40,724 nucleotides of DNA, taken from an uncultured Polaribacter sp. GTDB taxonomy: Bacteria; Bacteroidota; Bacteroidia; Flavobacteriales; Flavobacteriaceae. A model generated the notes under the pieces. That model saw only the letters and a list, made by a program, of their open reading frames with translations. It was not told where the DNA came from and ran no database searches. Where the stretch lies: NCBI RefSeq assembly GCF_947503855.1, contig NZ_CANNFF010000014.1, positions 1-40,724 of the forward strand, given 5' to 3'. The position numbers were made by a program, and so were the translations under genes. This document shows, one piece after another, positions 18,009 to 27,844 of the stretch (the first letter of the stretch is position 1; each line of letters begins with the position of its first letter).

Positions 18009-20114
18009 TTATTTTAGAATGATGCGTTTTATAAGAGTACTATTATCAGTTGATTTTAAACGCAATAAGTACATACCTTTTGCGTACCTAGAAAAGTCAA
18101 GTTGGTTTTTATTAATAATGCCTTGTTGTAAAGTTCTACCTTGTACATTTATCAATTGATATTCTATATTTTTTATAGACGTATTTAATGTAAAAACACC
18201 ATTACTTGGATTTGGATAAATGCGAATATTGTTTTTATTAAAACTATTTGTACTTAAAGCTGATTTTGAGAAAATTTCAATTTTATCTGGCTCGCTAGAA
18301 AGAGACCTTTTTTGAGTTAATTTTATGGTATTTTCTCCTTGATTTAAGTTGATATTTTCGATTCTATTTTCACCATAAATATTCCAATCACCCGTTTTTG
18401 CCACTAAGAAGTTGTTAAATAACTGATCATTTATTTCGACGTCCATCATAGAATCGTCTCTATTTCTAACAGCAACATGTAATACAACATCGTAATTACC
18501 GGCATCAGTAATATCAAATTTATATTCTAAAAATTGATTGCTTGTAAATGAATCTATGTATTTTCCTCCTGAAGCTGCACTGTTTGTTCCAACAGTAATA
18601 TCATTGGAAGCTGTGGTAAAATCTTCTGCTTCTAAAACTTTTATTAAACTTCCACTTGCATCTTCTATTTCAGATAAATTAAATTCTTGAAAATATAATG
18701 GGCGCTTATCACCTACACCAACAGTATTATTTCCTGTATCTTCCATCAAATACACGTACAATTTATCATCATTTACAAAGGCATCAAAATGATTAAAACG
18801 AATGTTTTCTTGATCTGTATAGATTACTTGCCAGTTATTCTCGCCTTCTAAAGTAGTTTTAATATTTACTTTTCCATTGATCAATTCTACCATAAACACA
18901 TGGTTTTTGTAGCTATATATTTCGCCTCTTGTATCTGGATTAGGAATTAAACCACCTGCATTTTTAGAAAAATTATCGTCAGTAGCTTTTTTATAATAAT
19001 GTACATTTCTATTATCTACTCTTTGCACAAAATGAATGGCTCCGTTTTCGGTAACTGTCCAAGCTGGATCTGAAGATGATCTAGGGAATGTAGCTGTTCC
19101 AAAATCATCTCCAGGTTGCGCAATTTGTACTGGATCTGAGTTTGGGTTTATATTATTTTTTATGGGTAATTCTATTGGGTTATCGTTTACATCAAACCAT
19201 TGGGTAGCTTGATTTTTAGGAATACCATTTGTATAAGCATAATACAATCCACTATTTAACATATACCCATTACTTGTACTTGTATTGTTATTTGTAGAAT
19301 ATCTTATAGAGAATCCAGCATAAAATTTACCGTTTAAAAAACGTTCGCCTCCATACATATTATTTCTATTAGGTAGTGCTAAAGTACCTTCATGATATAT
19401 CCAATTATTAGACCAAGAAGTACCATCATAATGTGCTAGTAAAATATCTCCATTACCAGAACCGCCTTTTCTGTATCTTGCAATTAAACTACCATCATCA
19501 GCCCTATGAATCATTGGATATGTTAAACGTTCATAGTTCTGCCCATTTTTAAGATATGTTCTTTTTGCATTAAAAATTTCTAAAGTAAACTCGTTATCAG
19601 GCACAAAAGCCATGTCTTTCTTAGACACAGAGTAGTTAAAAAATACAGTTGGTAAGGCACTTTTAGAGTATGCATGCATGTCGTAAATGATATGTATGGT
19701 GTTGTCTATAGTACTTATTCCTATTGCAGCTGTATTGTGAGAATCTCCTCTAATTCCTGTTCCTTTAAAAAGCTCACCACTTTGACCTACATGTTGATGA
19801 GGAAACTGAATGGTTACCCAAGGTGAGTTTTCTACGGTTAAATTTTTTCTGGACAACATTAAGTTTCGTTTGTCCATACCACCCTTATACCAGGTAACAA
19901 ATGCATATCCGTTGATAACATCTACGCAATCTCCATGAGGCGTAATTCTTTTTCCGAACCTATAATTTACATCTCTTTCTCCAGCAAAAAATAATCCTCC
20001 TTCTCCTTCTTCTGAAACTCTAGTAGCACTTTTTAATGTTGCAGATAATTTCTTTTGTGCTGAAATTGTATTCAAAAAACCAATCATCAACAGATATAAT
20101 AATATTTTTTTCAT
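18009..20114 (-). CDS. BNR-propeller polysaccharide lyase (PL24/PL25-like ulvan lyase) with CBM6-like and T9SS domains
   Basis: 701 residues; signal peptide to about residue 19 (NTISAQ). Residues about 30-470 are a BNR-type seven-bladed propeller. His126 (GDSHN), His147 (DMHA), Tyr199 (RLTYP) and Arg215 (RYRKGG) are spaced 21 and 16 apart in the two pairs. That matches the catalytic His-His and Tyr-Arg spacing I recall for PL24 ulvan lyase LOR_107, and the Tyr-Arg spacing recalled for PL25. Residues about 490-615 form a CBM6-like module (VLEAEDF start, PDKIEIF end). The last about 75 are a T9SS sorting domain (IRIYPNPSNGVF). Predicted to be a surface or secreted endo-lyase cutting beside uronate and leaving unsaturated ends for GH105. 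No activator box precedes it; it follows the sulfatase-GH78 gene across a hairpin. Confidence 0.8.
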   Translation of the reverse strand: MKKILLYLLMIGFLNTISAQKKLSATLKSATRVSEEGEGGLFFAGERDVNYRFGKRITPHGDCVDVINGYAFVTWYKGGMDKRNLMLSRKNLTVENSPWVTIQFPHQHVGQSGELFKGTGIRGDSHNTAAIGISTIDNTIHIIYDMHAYSKSALPTVFFNYSVSKKDMAFVPDNEFTLEIFNAKRTYLKNGQNYERLTYPMIHRADDGSLIARYRKGGSGNGDILLAHYDGTSWSNNWIYHEGTLALPNRNNMYGGERFLNGKFYAGFSIRYSTNNNTSTSNGYMLNSGLYYAYTNGIPKNQATQWFDVNDNPIELPIKNNINPNSDPVQIAQPGDDFGTATFPRSSSDPAWTVTENGAIHFVQRVDNRNVHYYKKATDDNFSKNAGGLIPNPDTRGEIYSYKNHVFMVELINGKVNIKTTLEGENNWQVIYTDQENIRFNHFDAFVNDDKLYVYLMEDTGNNTVGVGDKRPLYFQEFNLSEIEDASGSLIKVLEAEDFTTASNDITVGTNSAASGGKYIDSFTSNQFLEYKFDITDAGNYDVVLHVAVRNRDDSMMDVEINDQLFNNFLVAKTGDWNIYGENRIENINLNQGENTIKLTQKRSLSSEPDKIEIFSKSALSTNSFNKNNIRIYPNPSNGVFTLNTSIKNIEYQLINVQGRTLQQGIINKNQLDFSRYAKGMYLLRLKSTDNSTLIKRIILK

Positions 20115-20165
20115 ATGGGTGGAATTATGGTTTGTTGAATTCGCTTTTAGATGTGTTTATTGACC

Positions 20166-20196
20166 AATAAAAGGCAGTTTCTAGCTGCCTTTTATT
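20166..20196 (-). terminator. Hairpin between sulfatase-GH78 and lyase (weak terminator or attenuator)
   Basis: A 12-bp stem (20166-20177 with 20185-20196; core AAAGGCAG and CTGCCTTT) has a seven-base loop. The U run is short and lies inside the stem. The lyase start is 52 bases further on, with no visible activator box or TAnnTTTG between. Partial read-through or 3'-end protection is likely. Confidence 0.65.
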
Positions 20197-20237
20197 TATA
20201 TCAATTATATTTTAAAAAATTACAGTACTCATAAAAT

Positions 20238-23200
20238 TTAAAAAGAATTAATTTTTAATTGAATGGTATGTTTACCTGGTGTTAATCTTACAATTTTAAA
20301 TGCAGATGGAACGCTTTTTCCATTATGGATAAACTCTTTTCCTTCTGAACCATTTAAAGAGAATTCTGCAACCATATTTCCTGGAATTTCAATTTCATAC
20401 GTCTGTAATCTTCTTCCATTATAGGTATATTTTGCTTTGATAGTTCCTCTAACAGTTGGTACTTCTATCTCACTATTTTTTAAGTTACTCATTTGAGGTT
20501 TAATAGTAGCAATACCAAAACCTGGTGTTTTAGGTTTAATACCCCATAAACCTCTAGGAATTACATTTGCAGGAGCTGCACCCCAAGCGTGATTCCAGTC
20601 TAAGTTTATCTTATAGTCGTAATCCCAAGCTTCTAAAGTAATTGTAGAACCTACACGAATCATATTATACCAGCTTCTTTTAGCTTTACTTGCTAACAAT
20701 TTTAATGCATAATCTGCCTCACCTGCATTGTATAAACCGTCCATTAAAAATTGTGCTCCGTAAACACTACAAGCCATTCCTCTAGATTTTACAAAATCTA
20801 CTACAGATTGGTAATGCTCCTCAGGAACCAAACCAAATGCTAAAGGCATCATGTTTGCGTGTAAAGATGAATGATCTGTACCAATACCATCTACATAAAT
20901 ACCTTTTTCTTTATTAAACATTTGTTCGTTAACTGCTTTTTTAGCTTTTGCAGCTCTATACTCAAAATCTAAAGCTTCTTGTGTTTTGCCTAGTAACTTA
21001 GCAAACTCAGCCATGATTTTCATATTCTCGTAAAAGAAAGAGTTAATTACGGTACTGTATGGCTTAAATACAAAACCATCACGTTCTCCTTTTGTTTTGC
21101 TACCTGCAAAGTTCTTAGAAGGCCAGTCAACAATATCTGTTAATGGTTTTTTGTATCCGTCAGGAAAACCTAACTTTCTCATAAATTCTACATCAACTTT
21201 AGTTGATGTAATTAATCCATCTTCATTAGATAATTCGAATAAAGATTTGTGCTTTAAAGGCTCATAATAACGTTCTATCAACTCTGTATTTCCTGTATAC
21301 ATATAATCTGCATAGATTAATAAAGGAACATGTTGTTGCCATTCTGTAGGCCATGTTGGATTTTTCATAAAATACTCAATGGTTCTTCTTGCCATTGCAT
21401 ATTCTCTGTCTGTTGTATAATGACTTAATTGATTTAAGTACGCATCTGCTTCATAAGGAATACGTTCTCTATCTCCATCTACATATAATCCATTAAACGT
21501 AGTAGCTTTTATAGAGTATTTTGATAAATCCCAAACTTGATTTAAAACATCATTATTGCTCTTAAAACTACTTGCTTGTTCATCCCAATAGCTATGGAAA
21601 GCCAATTGTGTAAAATCTTCAGCTTTTAATTCTCCTTCAAATCCTTCTATTTCTGCATATCTAAAAGGAACTAAAGTAGGAAAACCATCTGGCAAAGGAA
21701 CTGCTTTGTTGGCTCTTGTATTTCTTTCATCTGATTGTACTTTTATCTGATATTGAGTTTTACCAGGTTTTACATCAACCTTTAATTCTTGGTAACGAAT
21801 GTTACTTCTTTTTGGTACAACTCTGTTTACATTACCTTTATCATTTAACATTTCACCCACTCTAACAGTTATTGTGTGTGGTGATTTTGCTACATAATTA
21901 AAATTCATGGTTGCAAAAGCAGCTTTACCAAAGTCTATAAAATAAAAATCACCCCTTTTTTCAAACTTTTTAGGTTTTACTTTTGTAGTAATGTATTTAT
22001 TTTCTGTGGATATGATATAACTATCACTTTTACCGGTTGTAAATTTTTGAACTTCAGAATAATCTACTAATCTGTTGGCTTCGTCCCAAATTCTAACTTT
22101 CCAAAAATAGGTTTTACCAATTTCTAGCGCATTTCCTTCAAATTCTACATCTGTAGATTTTGATGAAGCTACTCTTTTGCTATCCCAAATATCGCCATTA
22201 TTGGCGTCGATAATTTCTTTGCTAGAAGCCACTAAAATTTGATAAGCTCCTTGGTATTTTGCACCTAGTGGAACTGTCCAACCAAATTCTGGTTTTAAAT
22301 CGAAAATTTCTACCTCAGTTTCTGGTGCTCTTATTAACTCAACTGTTAAATCTGTTGGAGCTGCTCTAAAGTGATTTCCATTCTTTTTGATTAATTCATC
22401 TGTTTTAGCTCTTAAATTTGCTAAAACTTTTCTATATTTTCTTTTACCAACCAAGTTTTTAATTTCTTGTGGATCTTTTTCTAAATTGTAAAGTTCTTCA
22501 ATTGTTTTATCATTTACATATCTAAAATATTTCCATTTTTTTGTACGAACACCTTCACTTGGAGGAATGTTGTCAAAATCCCAAATATGTTCGATTAAAA
22601 TAGTATCTCTTTCAATAGATTTTTTCTCTTTTCTAACAATTGGCATTAAACTTTTACCTTGCCAAGATTCTGGTGCTTTTACACCCGCTAAATCTGCAAT
22701 AGTTTTAGTTACATCAATATTTAATACCATATCATCAATATCTTGATGATTGTTTTCTCTAGGGTCAAAAACAATTAAAGGTACTCTTATAGAGTTATCA
22801 TACATTAACCATTTTCCTGCAAACTGACGCTCTCCTAAAAAGTAACCATTATCACCCATTAAAATGATTACTGTATTTTTATCTTGACCTGTTTCTTTTA
22901 GTTTGGTGCGTATTTTTTTGATTTCTAAATCGATTCCAGAAATCATTCTATAATAACCTTTTAAACTGTGTTGATATTTCTCTGGAGTATCATATCTCCA
23001 AGTCCAACGCAATCTATTAAAACCGTCTCTTACAATTTTTGGTTGTGCAAAGAAATACTTATCGTCTGCTAATTCTGGATCAGGAATTGTAGTACCTTCT
23101 AACATAGCATCTAAAGGTTCTTGCCAGAAATATTGTTTTGGAGCACCATCATGTGCGTGAGGAGCGCTAAAACTTAAAGACAAACAAAAAGGTTTATCTC

Positions 23201-23765
23201 CATTAGCATTTTTATCTAAAAAGTCTAATGCTTTTTGACCTGTATATCTTGTTAAATGTACAGTATCTTTACCTAAAGTTTTATAATAATATCCTCTTCT
23301 ATCTTTAAAACGATTATTTCTATCATAAGATTCGTACTCATCAAATTGTTTGTCTAAATGATTGTACCTTGTTCCATATTTACCATAAAAACCAGTATAA
23401 TATCCGTTATCTTTTAACAATCTTGGATAAGATTCATCCATATATTCGTCTCTAACATTCCCTGTTTGAAAGTTAAAATTATGTGCTCTTTCATACAAAC
23501 CTGTTAAAATACTTGTTCTACTTGCTGCACAAATTGGTGTGGTTACAATAGCAGAATTAAAATAGGTACCTGATTCTGCCAATTTATCCATTTCTGGAGT
23601 TTGTACAAATTTATTACCTGCATAACCAATAGCATCAAAACGTTGATCATCTGTTAAAATAAAAATGATATTTGGTTTATCTGAATCTGTTTTTTGTTGG
23701 GCATTTACTGAGAGTAAACCATTAAAAGCACAAAGTAGTGCTAATAAAAAACTGTTTTTAAACAT
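20238..23765 (-). CDS. S1 sulfatase - GH78 alpha-L-rhamnosidase fusion
   Basis: A 1175-residue bimodular enzyme; signal peptide ends near SVNAQ (residue 23). Residues about 28-465 are a type I sulfatase: [10 protein letters not shown] (metal-binding Asp39-Asp40), formylglycine motif CAASR with Cys79, and MGDNG (Asp305-Asn306). It needs a formylglycine-generating enzyme from elsewhere in the genome. Residues about 470-1170 are GH78: N-terminal beta modules, then an alpha6/alpha6 barrel with [12 protein letters not shown] (763-774) and TLEAWD (Glu1045), fitting the general acid and base of inverting rhamnosidases. The same order occurs in the bimodular S1_25-GH78 enzyme of the Formosa agariphila ulvan PUL, as I recall. 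It would desulfate rhamnose-3-sulfate and release rhamnose. First gene of its unit. Confidence 0.92.
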   Translation of the reverse strand: MFKNSFLLALLCAFNGLLSVNAQQKTDSDKPNIIFILTDDQRFDAIGYAGNKFVQTPEMDKLAESGTYFNSAIVTTPICAASRTSILTGLYERAHNFNFQTGNVRDEYMDESYPRLLKDNGYYTGFYGKYGTRYNHLDKQFDEYESYDRNNRFKDRRGYYYKTLGKDTVHLTRYTGQKALDFLDKNANGDKPFCLSLSFSAPHAHDGAPKQYFWQEPLDAMLEGTTIPDPELADDKYFFAQPKIVRDGFNRLRWTWRYDTPEKYQHSLKGYYRMISGIDLEIKKIRTKLKETGQDKNTVIILMGDNGYFLGERQFAGKWLMYDNSIRVPLIVFDPRENNHQDIDDMVLNIDVTKTIADLAGVKAPESWQGKSLMPIVRKEKKSIERDTILIEHIWDFDNIPPSEGVRTKKWKYFRYVNDKTIEELYNLEKDPQEIKNLVGKRKYRKVLANLRAKTDELIKKNGNHFRAAPTDLTVELIRAPETEVEIFDLKPEFGWTVPLGAKYQGAYQILVASSKEIIDANNGDIWDSKRVASSKSTDVEFEGNALEIGKTYFWKVRIWDEANRLVDYSEVQKFTTGKSDSYIISTENKYITTKVKPKKFEKRGDFYFIDFGKAAFATMNFNYVAKSPHTITVRVGEMLNDKGNVNRVVPKRSNIRYQELKVDVKPGKTQYQIKVQSDERNTRANKAVPLPDGFPTLVPFRYAEIEGFEGELKAEDFTQLAFHSYWDEQASSFKSNNDVLNQVWDLSKYSIKATTFNGLYVDGDRERIPYEADAYLNQLSHYTTDREYAMARRTIEYFMKNPTWPTEWQQHVPLLIYADYMYTGNTELIERYYEPLKHKSLFELSNEDGLITSTKVDVEFMRKLGFPDGYKKPLTDIVDWPSKNFAGSKTKGERDGFVFKPYSTVINSFFYENMKIMAEFAKLLGKTQEALDFEYRAAKAKKAVNEQMFNKEKGIYVDGIGTDHSSLHANMMPLAFGLVPEEHYQSVVDFVKSRGMACSVYGAQFLMDGLYNAGEADYALKLLASKAKRSWYNMIRVGSTITLEAWDYDYKINLDWNHAWGAAPANVIPRGLWGIKPKTPGFGIATIKPQMSNLKNSEIEVPTVRGTIKAKYTYNGRRLQTYEIEIPGNMVAEFSLNGSEGKEFIHNGKSVPSAFKIVRLTPGKHTIQLKINSF

Positions 23766-23827
23766 ATTTTAATTGTTAAAGTATTATTTGTTTTTAAGCT
23801 TCGTTTTTATAAAGCCTTATAAGCTCA

Positions 23828-23872
23828 TAAAATTAAATCTAAAGTTACTGAATTGTATCCTGTCCTATCCTG
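23828..23872 (-). promoter_or_regulatory. Activator-dependent promoter of sulfatase-GH78, perfect tandem box
   Basis: Two perfect CAGGAT half-sites ten bases apart (23872-23867 and 23862-23857, minus strand) are followed after 21 bases by TAATTTTA (23835 to 23828). The box begins only about ten bases past the esterase stop at 23884, so no terminator fits between. Read-through from the upstream operon is possible. Confidence 0.82.
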
Positions 23873-23883
23873 AAAAAAAACTA

Positions 23884-25299
23884 TTACCAATGATCTGTTC
23901 TAAATACAGAAATTGGTAAACCTGATTGTGTTTTAAGATTACTTTCGAAACATGCTTTAAAACCATATCTAATTGCCACAGGATTTTTAACGTTTTCATG
24001 ATGTAAAGTAATGCTTTTTAGGTTTTTGTTGATGATTGCTTTTGCAGGATAAAAGATTTTATCTTCTCCTGCTATTTCAAAACCTTTTATATTTTCTGAA
24101 CTCAAAAAATAATCTTTTTTTGAGAATTTAAAGTTTACAATCGCTTTATCTTCATTAAATTTTAAAGATTTAAACTCAGCACTTTTAAAAATTAAATTCT
24201 TATTGTATTGGTTTGCTAGTGCCCAATTTGCAAGTCGTTTTGCAATAATTTCTTTTTTTGAAGGATGTATATCGTTACAATCTCCAGCATCTGTTGTAAT
24301 TACGACTCCAGTATTTTTAATTTCTTGCGCAGTTTGCAATTGCGCTTCTCTTATTAAATTAGATCTAATTGCTGTTCCTTTTTTGTACTTCGTATAATTA
24401 AATGGTGCTATTTGCACAAAATAGAATGGAAGATTGCTATCTTTCCACTGTGTTCTCCAAGAACCAATTAAATCTTTCATATAGCTTTTATATGGTTTTG
24501 GCTGAGTTCTATTAGATTCGCCTTGATACCAAAGAAATCCTTTTACCGTAAAATTTTGAAAAGGATGTATCATTCCATTGTATAAAAAAGCAGGCTTTTT
24601 CTGCTTATTTTCTTCTTTAGGTAGTTTATTAAAAAACCTAATGTTTTTGTATTTTGATAAAACTTCTTTTGGAATCCAACTTTCTATTCTTGTACCTCCC
24701 CAAGAAGACTCAATAATACCAATTGGTACATTTAATTTCTGATATAATTCTATCGCAAAAATATACCCAATTGCACTAAATTTTCTTGCAGATTTCATAG
24801 TAGACTCTTGCCATTTAGCGTTTACATCATTATTAGGTAAAACACTTGCGGTTCTTGGTACATTAAATAATCTAATATTTTTATTATTCGCAATATTGAT
24901 ATATTTCTGAGCATTTAAAACTTTAGATTTTCGTAAACCATTTAAAGGCATTTCCATATTAGATTGCCCTGAACAAAACCAAACCTCGCCAATTAAAATA
25001 TTATTTAATGTAATTGACGAAGTTCCTTTTATTGAAATCGTTTCTGAAGTAAAAGAAGCTTTTTTTGTTTTAATTGTAGTTTTCCAAATACCGTTTTTAT
25101 CAGTTATAGCTTTAGCCTTACTTCCCCAAGTTGTAGCAATCGTAATAGTTGTATTTGGTGCATCATTACCCCAAATAGCAACTTTATCTTTTTGCTGTAA
25201 CACCATATTATCTGCAAAGAAAGCAGGTAATTTTGTTTGAGCTTGTAGCGAAATTGTTACTAAAAAAAAACTAAAAAGATATTTGTTTAGCCATTTCAT
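23884..25299 (-). CDS. Sialate O-acetylesterase-like (SASA/SGNH) esterase
   Basis: 471 residues with a signal peptide ending near SLQAQ (residue 21). An SGNH hydrolase of the 9-O-acetylesterase family: Ser113 in FCSGQSNMEM is the nucleophile, WYQGESNR is the oxyanion block, and NDIHPSK carries the C-terminal Asp and His. The N-terminal about 90 residues are an Ig-like beta module (LPAFFADNMVLQQ). Family members remove O-acetyl groups from various sugars, and no sialic acid genes are nearby, so the name should not be taken as substrate. It is the last gene of a four-gene set, four bases after the oxidoreductase stop. Confidence 0.88.
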   Translation of the reverse strand: MKWLNKYLFSFFLVTISLQAQTKLPAFFADNMVLQQKDKVAIWGNDAPNTTITIATTWGSKAKAITDKNGIWKTTIKTKKASFTSETISIKGTSSITLNNILIGEVWFCSGQSNMEMPLNGLRKSKVLNAQKYINIANNKNIRLFNVPRTASVLPNNDVNAKWQESTMKSARKFSAIGYIFAIELYQKLNVPIGIIESSWGGTRIESWIPKEVLSKYKNIRFFNKLPKEENKQKKPAFLYNGMIHPFQNFTVKGFLWYQGESNRTQPKPYKSYMKDLIGSWRTQWKDSNLPFYFVQIAPFNYTKYKKGTAIRSNLIREAQLQTAQEIKNTGVVITTDAGDCNDIHPSKKEIIAKRLANWALANQYNKNLIFKSAEFKSLKFNEDKAIVNFKFSKKDYFLSSENIKGFEIAGEDKIFYPAKAIINKNLKSITLHHENVKNPVAIRYGFKACFESNLKTQSGLPISVFRTDHW

Positions 25300-25303
25300 A
25301 AAA

Positions 25304-26497
25304 TTAGTATATTATATTCTTATTCCACTTTACTATTTTATTATTATACATCGCATCTAATGCCATTTGAACACAAACTGCGGTTTTAGCTCCTGATGTA
25401 ATATTAGACAAAGGTTCTTTGTTATTTATAATTGCTTTTTTAAAATCTAATAAAGCTTGATTACTTGGATCTAAATGTTCTATGTTAATATTATAACCTT
25501 TTGCTTTATCCCACTGAGCAGTGGCTCCACTAACCCCATCAACTTCGCCCATAACTTTATTTTTCTTTCCTTCAGGATAAAACCAAGCATCTTTAGGGTC
25601 AATAATTAAAGTGCCTTTATCACCTAAAACTTTTATTTGATAACCATCTTTTGCATTGCTCGTTAAACAAGAAAATTTTGCTTTTACTCCACTAGCATAA
25701 GAATAGGTAAGGTGCACATTATCATACGTTTCTCTTCCATCTTTCCAGTAATCAATACCACCAACACCCATAACTTGTTCTGGTGTTTCACCTAAAACCC
25801 AGTTTGTAAAATCTATTTGATGAGAGCATAGTTCTGCAGTTAAACCACCAGAAAACTCTCTATACATTCTCCAGTTAATCGCTTTTTCAAGACTTGGATT
25901 TGGCACTTTTCTTCGCCAATTTCCATGTCTGTTCCATTGGCATTCAAAAGCAATAATATTGCCTACTTTTCCTTGGTGAATTAAATCTACAACGTGTGTA
26001 TACAATCTAGAACTATGGTATTGATGACCAGTTTGGAAAATTGTATCAGATACCTTTGTTTTATTTATTAATTGCTGAATACCTTCATATCCTTTAGCCA
26101 ATGTTTTTTCGCAATATACATGTTTCCCAGCATCCAAAGCGTCAATTGCAATTTTAGAATGTGTACTAAAAGGAGTTGCAACAATAACGGCATCTACATC
26201 CTTATTGTCTAATAAGGCTTTGTAATTTTTATAACCTTTAACTTTAGTTTTTGCTTTTCTTAGACCATTTTCTAGACGAAATGGAATAATATCAGATGCC
26301 GCAATAACATTAAGACCTTCTACATTGTTAATCATTGAAGTTAAACCGGCACCTCTAGATCCCGTTCCAACAACTCCAATATTAATAGCATCATTAGGAC
26401 TAAAATTTAGCTTTGACATATTACCAAATACCGCGTTAGCACTTAAAATTCCTGCTGAAGCAATTCCTACTTTTTTTATGAAGTTACGTCTTTTCAA
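25304..26497 (-). CDS. Gfo/Idh/MocA oxidoreductase, Tat-exported
   Basis: 397 residues. The N terminus KRRNFIKKVGIASAGIL is a twin-arginine signal, so the enzyme should be folded with NAD(P) in the cytoplasm and act in the periplasm. The Rossmann motif is GVVGTGSRGAG (41-51). The usual EKP motif reads CEKTLAKG (Glu130-Lys131). SHQIDFTNWVLGE carries the active-site His block. It starts three bases after the stop of the other oxidoreductase. The substrate is probably a sugar or glycoside C3 hydroxyl, or the keto product in the reverse direction, by analogy to paired enzymes in 3-keto-glycoside pathways. Confidence 0.88.
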   Translation of the reverse strand: MKRRNFIKKVGIASAGILSANAVFGNMSKLNFSPNDAINIGVVGTGSRGAGLTSMINNVEGLNVIAASDIIPFRLENGLRKAKTKVKGYKNYKALLDNKDVDAVIVATPFSTHSKIAIDALDAGKHVYCEKTLAKGYEGIQQLINKTKVSDTIFQTGHQYHSSRLYTHVVDLIHQGKVGNIIAFECQWNRHGNWRRKVPNPSLEKAINWRMYREFSGGLTAELCSHQIDFTNWVLGETPEQVMGVGGIDYWKDGRETYDNVHLTYSYASGVKAKFSCLTSNAKDGYQIKVLGDKGTLIIDPKDAWFYPEGKKNKVMGEVDGVSGATAQWDKAKGYNINIEHLDPSNQALLDFKKAIINNKEPLSNITSGAKTAVCVQMALDAMYNNKIVKWNKNIIY

Positions 26498-26500
26498 ATT

Positions 26501-27844
26501 TTAGATTTTTGGCTCCCAACCTGGTTCATAAGTTCTAGACCAAAGTTTCATAGCATCTCTATCAAAAATTTTACCAGAATTTTCATCCACATTAAAACCT
26601 TTGTTAATTCTATAAGAAATATTGGCATAATGTGTTAACATTTGAGAAATAGCACCTACTTCTATAGACGATGTTAGTTTTTGTTTTCCTCTAATTGCTT
26701 CGAAAAAATTAGTTACGTGTCTTGTGGTTAAATTTCCACCACCACCTAAAGCAAGACCACCTTCTTTACCACCAGATTTTTTTTCTCTAATTAGCTTGCC
26801 TTTTAAATCATACAATTCATAACCACTTCTATCTACCATTACCAAACCTTTAGAACCATAAATGATGGTTCCTCTTCCTCGACCGTATTTTTTATAGGCG
26901 TTTCTACTATCTCCATCCCATTGAATCACTCTATTATTTGCAAAAGTAAAAGTAGCTTCCATTTGGTCGTACATTTCCCAACCATCATTTTTAAATTGTC
27001 TTTTACCAGCAATTACATCAACATATTCAGGATATTTTACATCTAAAGCCCATCTTGCAATATCTAATTCATGGGTTGCATTGTTACCCATTTCTGCAGT
27101 TCCAAAATCCCAACCATACCAATGCCAATTGTAGTTCCAAGTATCATGCATATAGTCTTTTCGTGGTGCTGGGCCTTGAAACAAATCCCAATTTAATCCT
27201 TTTGGAGGTGCAGCTTTAACCGGCAATGGCACTTGACCTCTTCTATTTGTATAGAAGGCAACAGCTTTATACACATCACCAATAATACCTTTATGAATAT
27301 CTGCAATAATCTCTTGACTTTCTACGGATGATCTTTGCTGATTCCCCATTTGTACAATTTTGTTGTATTTTTTTTGGGCAGCAACCACCAATTCATTTTC
27401 ATGTGGATTATGGCTACAGGGTTTTTCTAGATATACATGTTTGCCTGCTTGCATTGCCATGATTGCTCCTGGAGTATGCCAATGATCTGGAGTTGCCATA
27501 AAAATGGCATCTATTTTTTTATCATCAATAATTTTTCTAATGTCTTCTTCAGATTTAATTTTATAATCTATCTTTTTTCCAACTTTTATTTGAGCTTTAT
27601 CTAATTGACTTGGCATGACATCGCACAAATATTTTAAGCGGACGTTATTTTCTTTGGCTGCAATGCCATCTATAAAACCACCATAACGACGTCCTAAACC
27701 TTGTATGGCTAAATTTATTCTATCATTAGAGCCGATTATATTGTTATAACTTTTTGCTGACATGGCATTTGCTGAACCTACCAAACCAATTCCTGCAGCT
27801 GCAGTAGCTGTTTTTTTTATAAAGTTTCTTCTACTTGTATCCAT
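26501..27844 (-). CDS. Gfo/Idh/MocA oxidoreductase, Tat-exported, second type
   Basis: 447 residues. The Tat motif SRRNFIKK at residues 4-11 is a perfect consensus. The Rossmann motif is GLGRRYGG (49-56), and YLEKPCSHN (EKP at 140-142) is canonical. The C-terminal domain includes NATHELDIARWAL. It differs clearly from the 25304-26497 protein, so the two are not a recent duplication and may run opposite steps (oxidation and reduction). Its start codon overlaps the DUF1080 stop by one base (TAATG), which implies translational coupling. Confidence 0.9.
   Translation of the reverse strand: MDTSRRNFIKKTATAAAGIGLVGSANAMSAKSYNNIIGSNDRINLAIQGLGRRYGGFIDGIAAKENNVRLKYLCDVMPSQLDKAQIKVGKKIDYKIKSEEDIRKIIDDKKIDAIFMATPDHWHTPGAIMAMQAGKHVYLEKPCSHNPHENELVVAAQKKYNKIVQMGNQQRSSVESQEIIADIHKGIIGDVYKAVAFYTNRRGQVPLPVKAAPPKGLNWDLFQGPAPRKDYMHDTWNYNWHWYGWDFGTAEMGNNATHELDIARWALDVKYPEYVDVIAGKRQFKNDGWEMYDQMEATFTFANNRVIQWDGDSRNAYKKYGRGRGTIIYGSKGLVMVDRSGYELYDLKGKLIREKKSGGKEGGLALGGGGNLTTRHVTNFFEAIRGKQKLTSSIEVGAISQMLTHYANISYRINKGFNVDENSGKIFDRDAMKLWSRTYEPGWEPKI

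Noticed and set aside
20219..20230. Possible ninth activator box (AGTACTGTAA on the minus strand) near the sulfatase stop
   Set aside because: Only seven of ten positions match, no TAnnTTTR lies 21 bases on, and the hairpin at 20166-20196 separates it from the lyase.
23884..25299. Sialic acid metabolism role suggested by the esterase family name
   Set aside because: No sialidase, NanA, NanE or transporter homolog is nearby; the family acts on many acetylated sugars.
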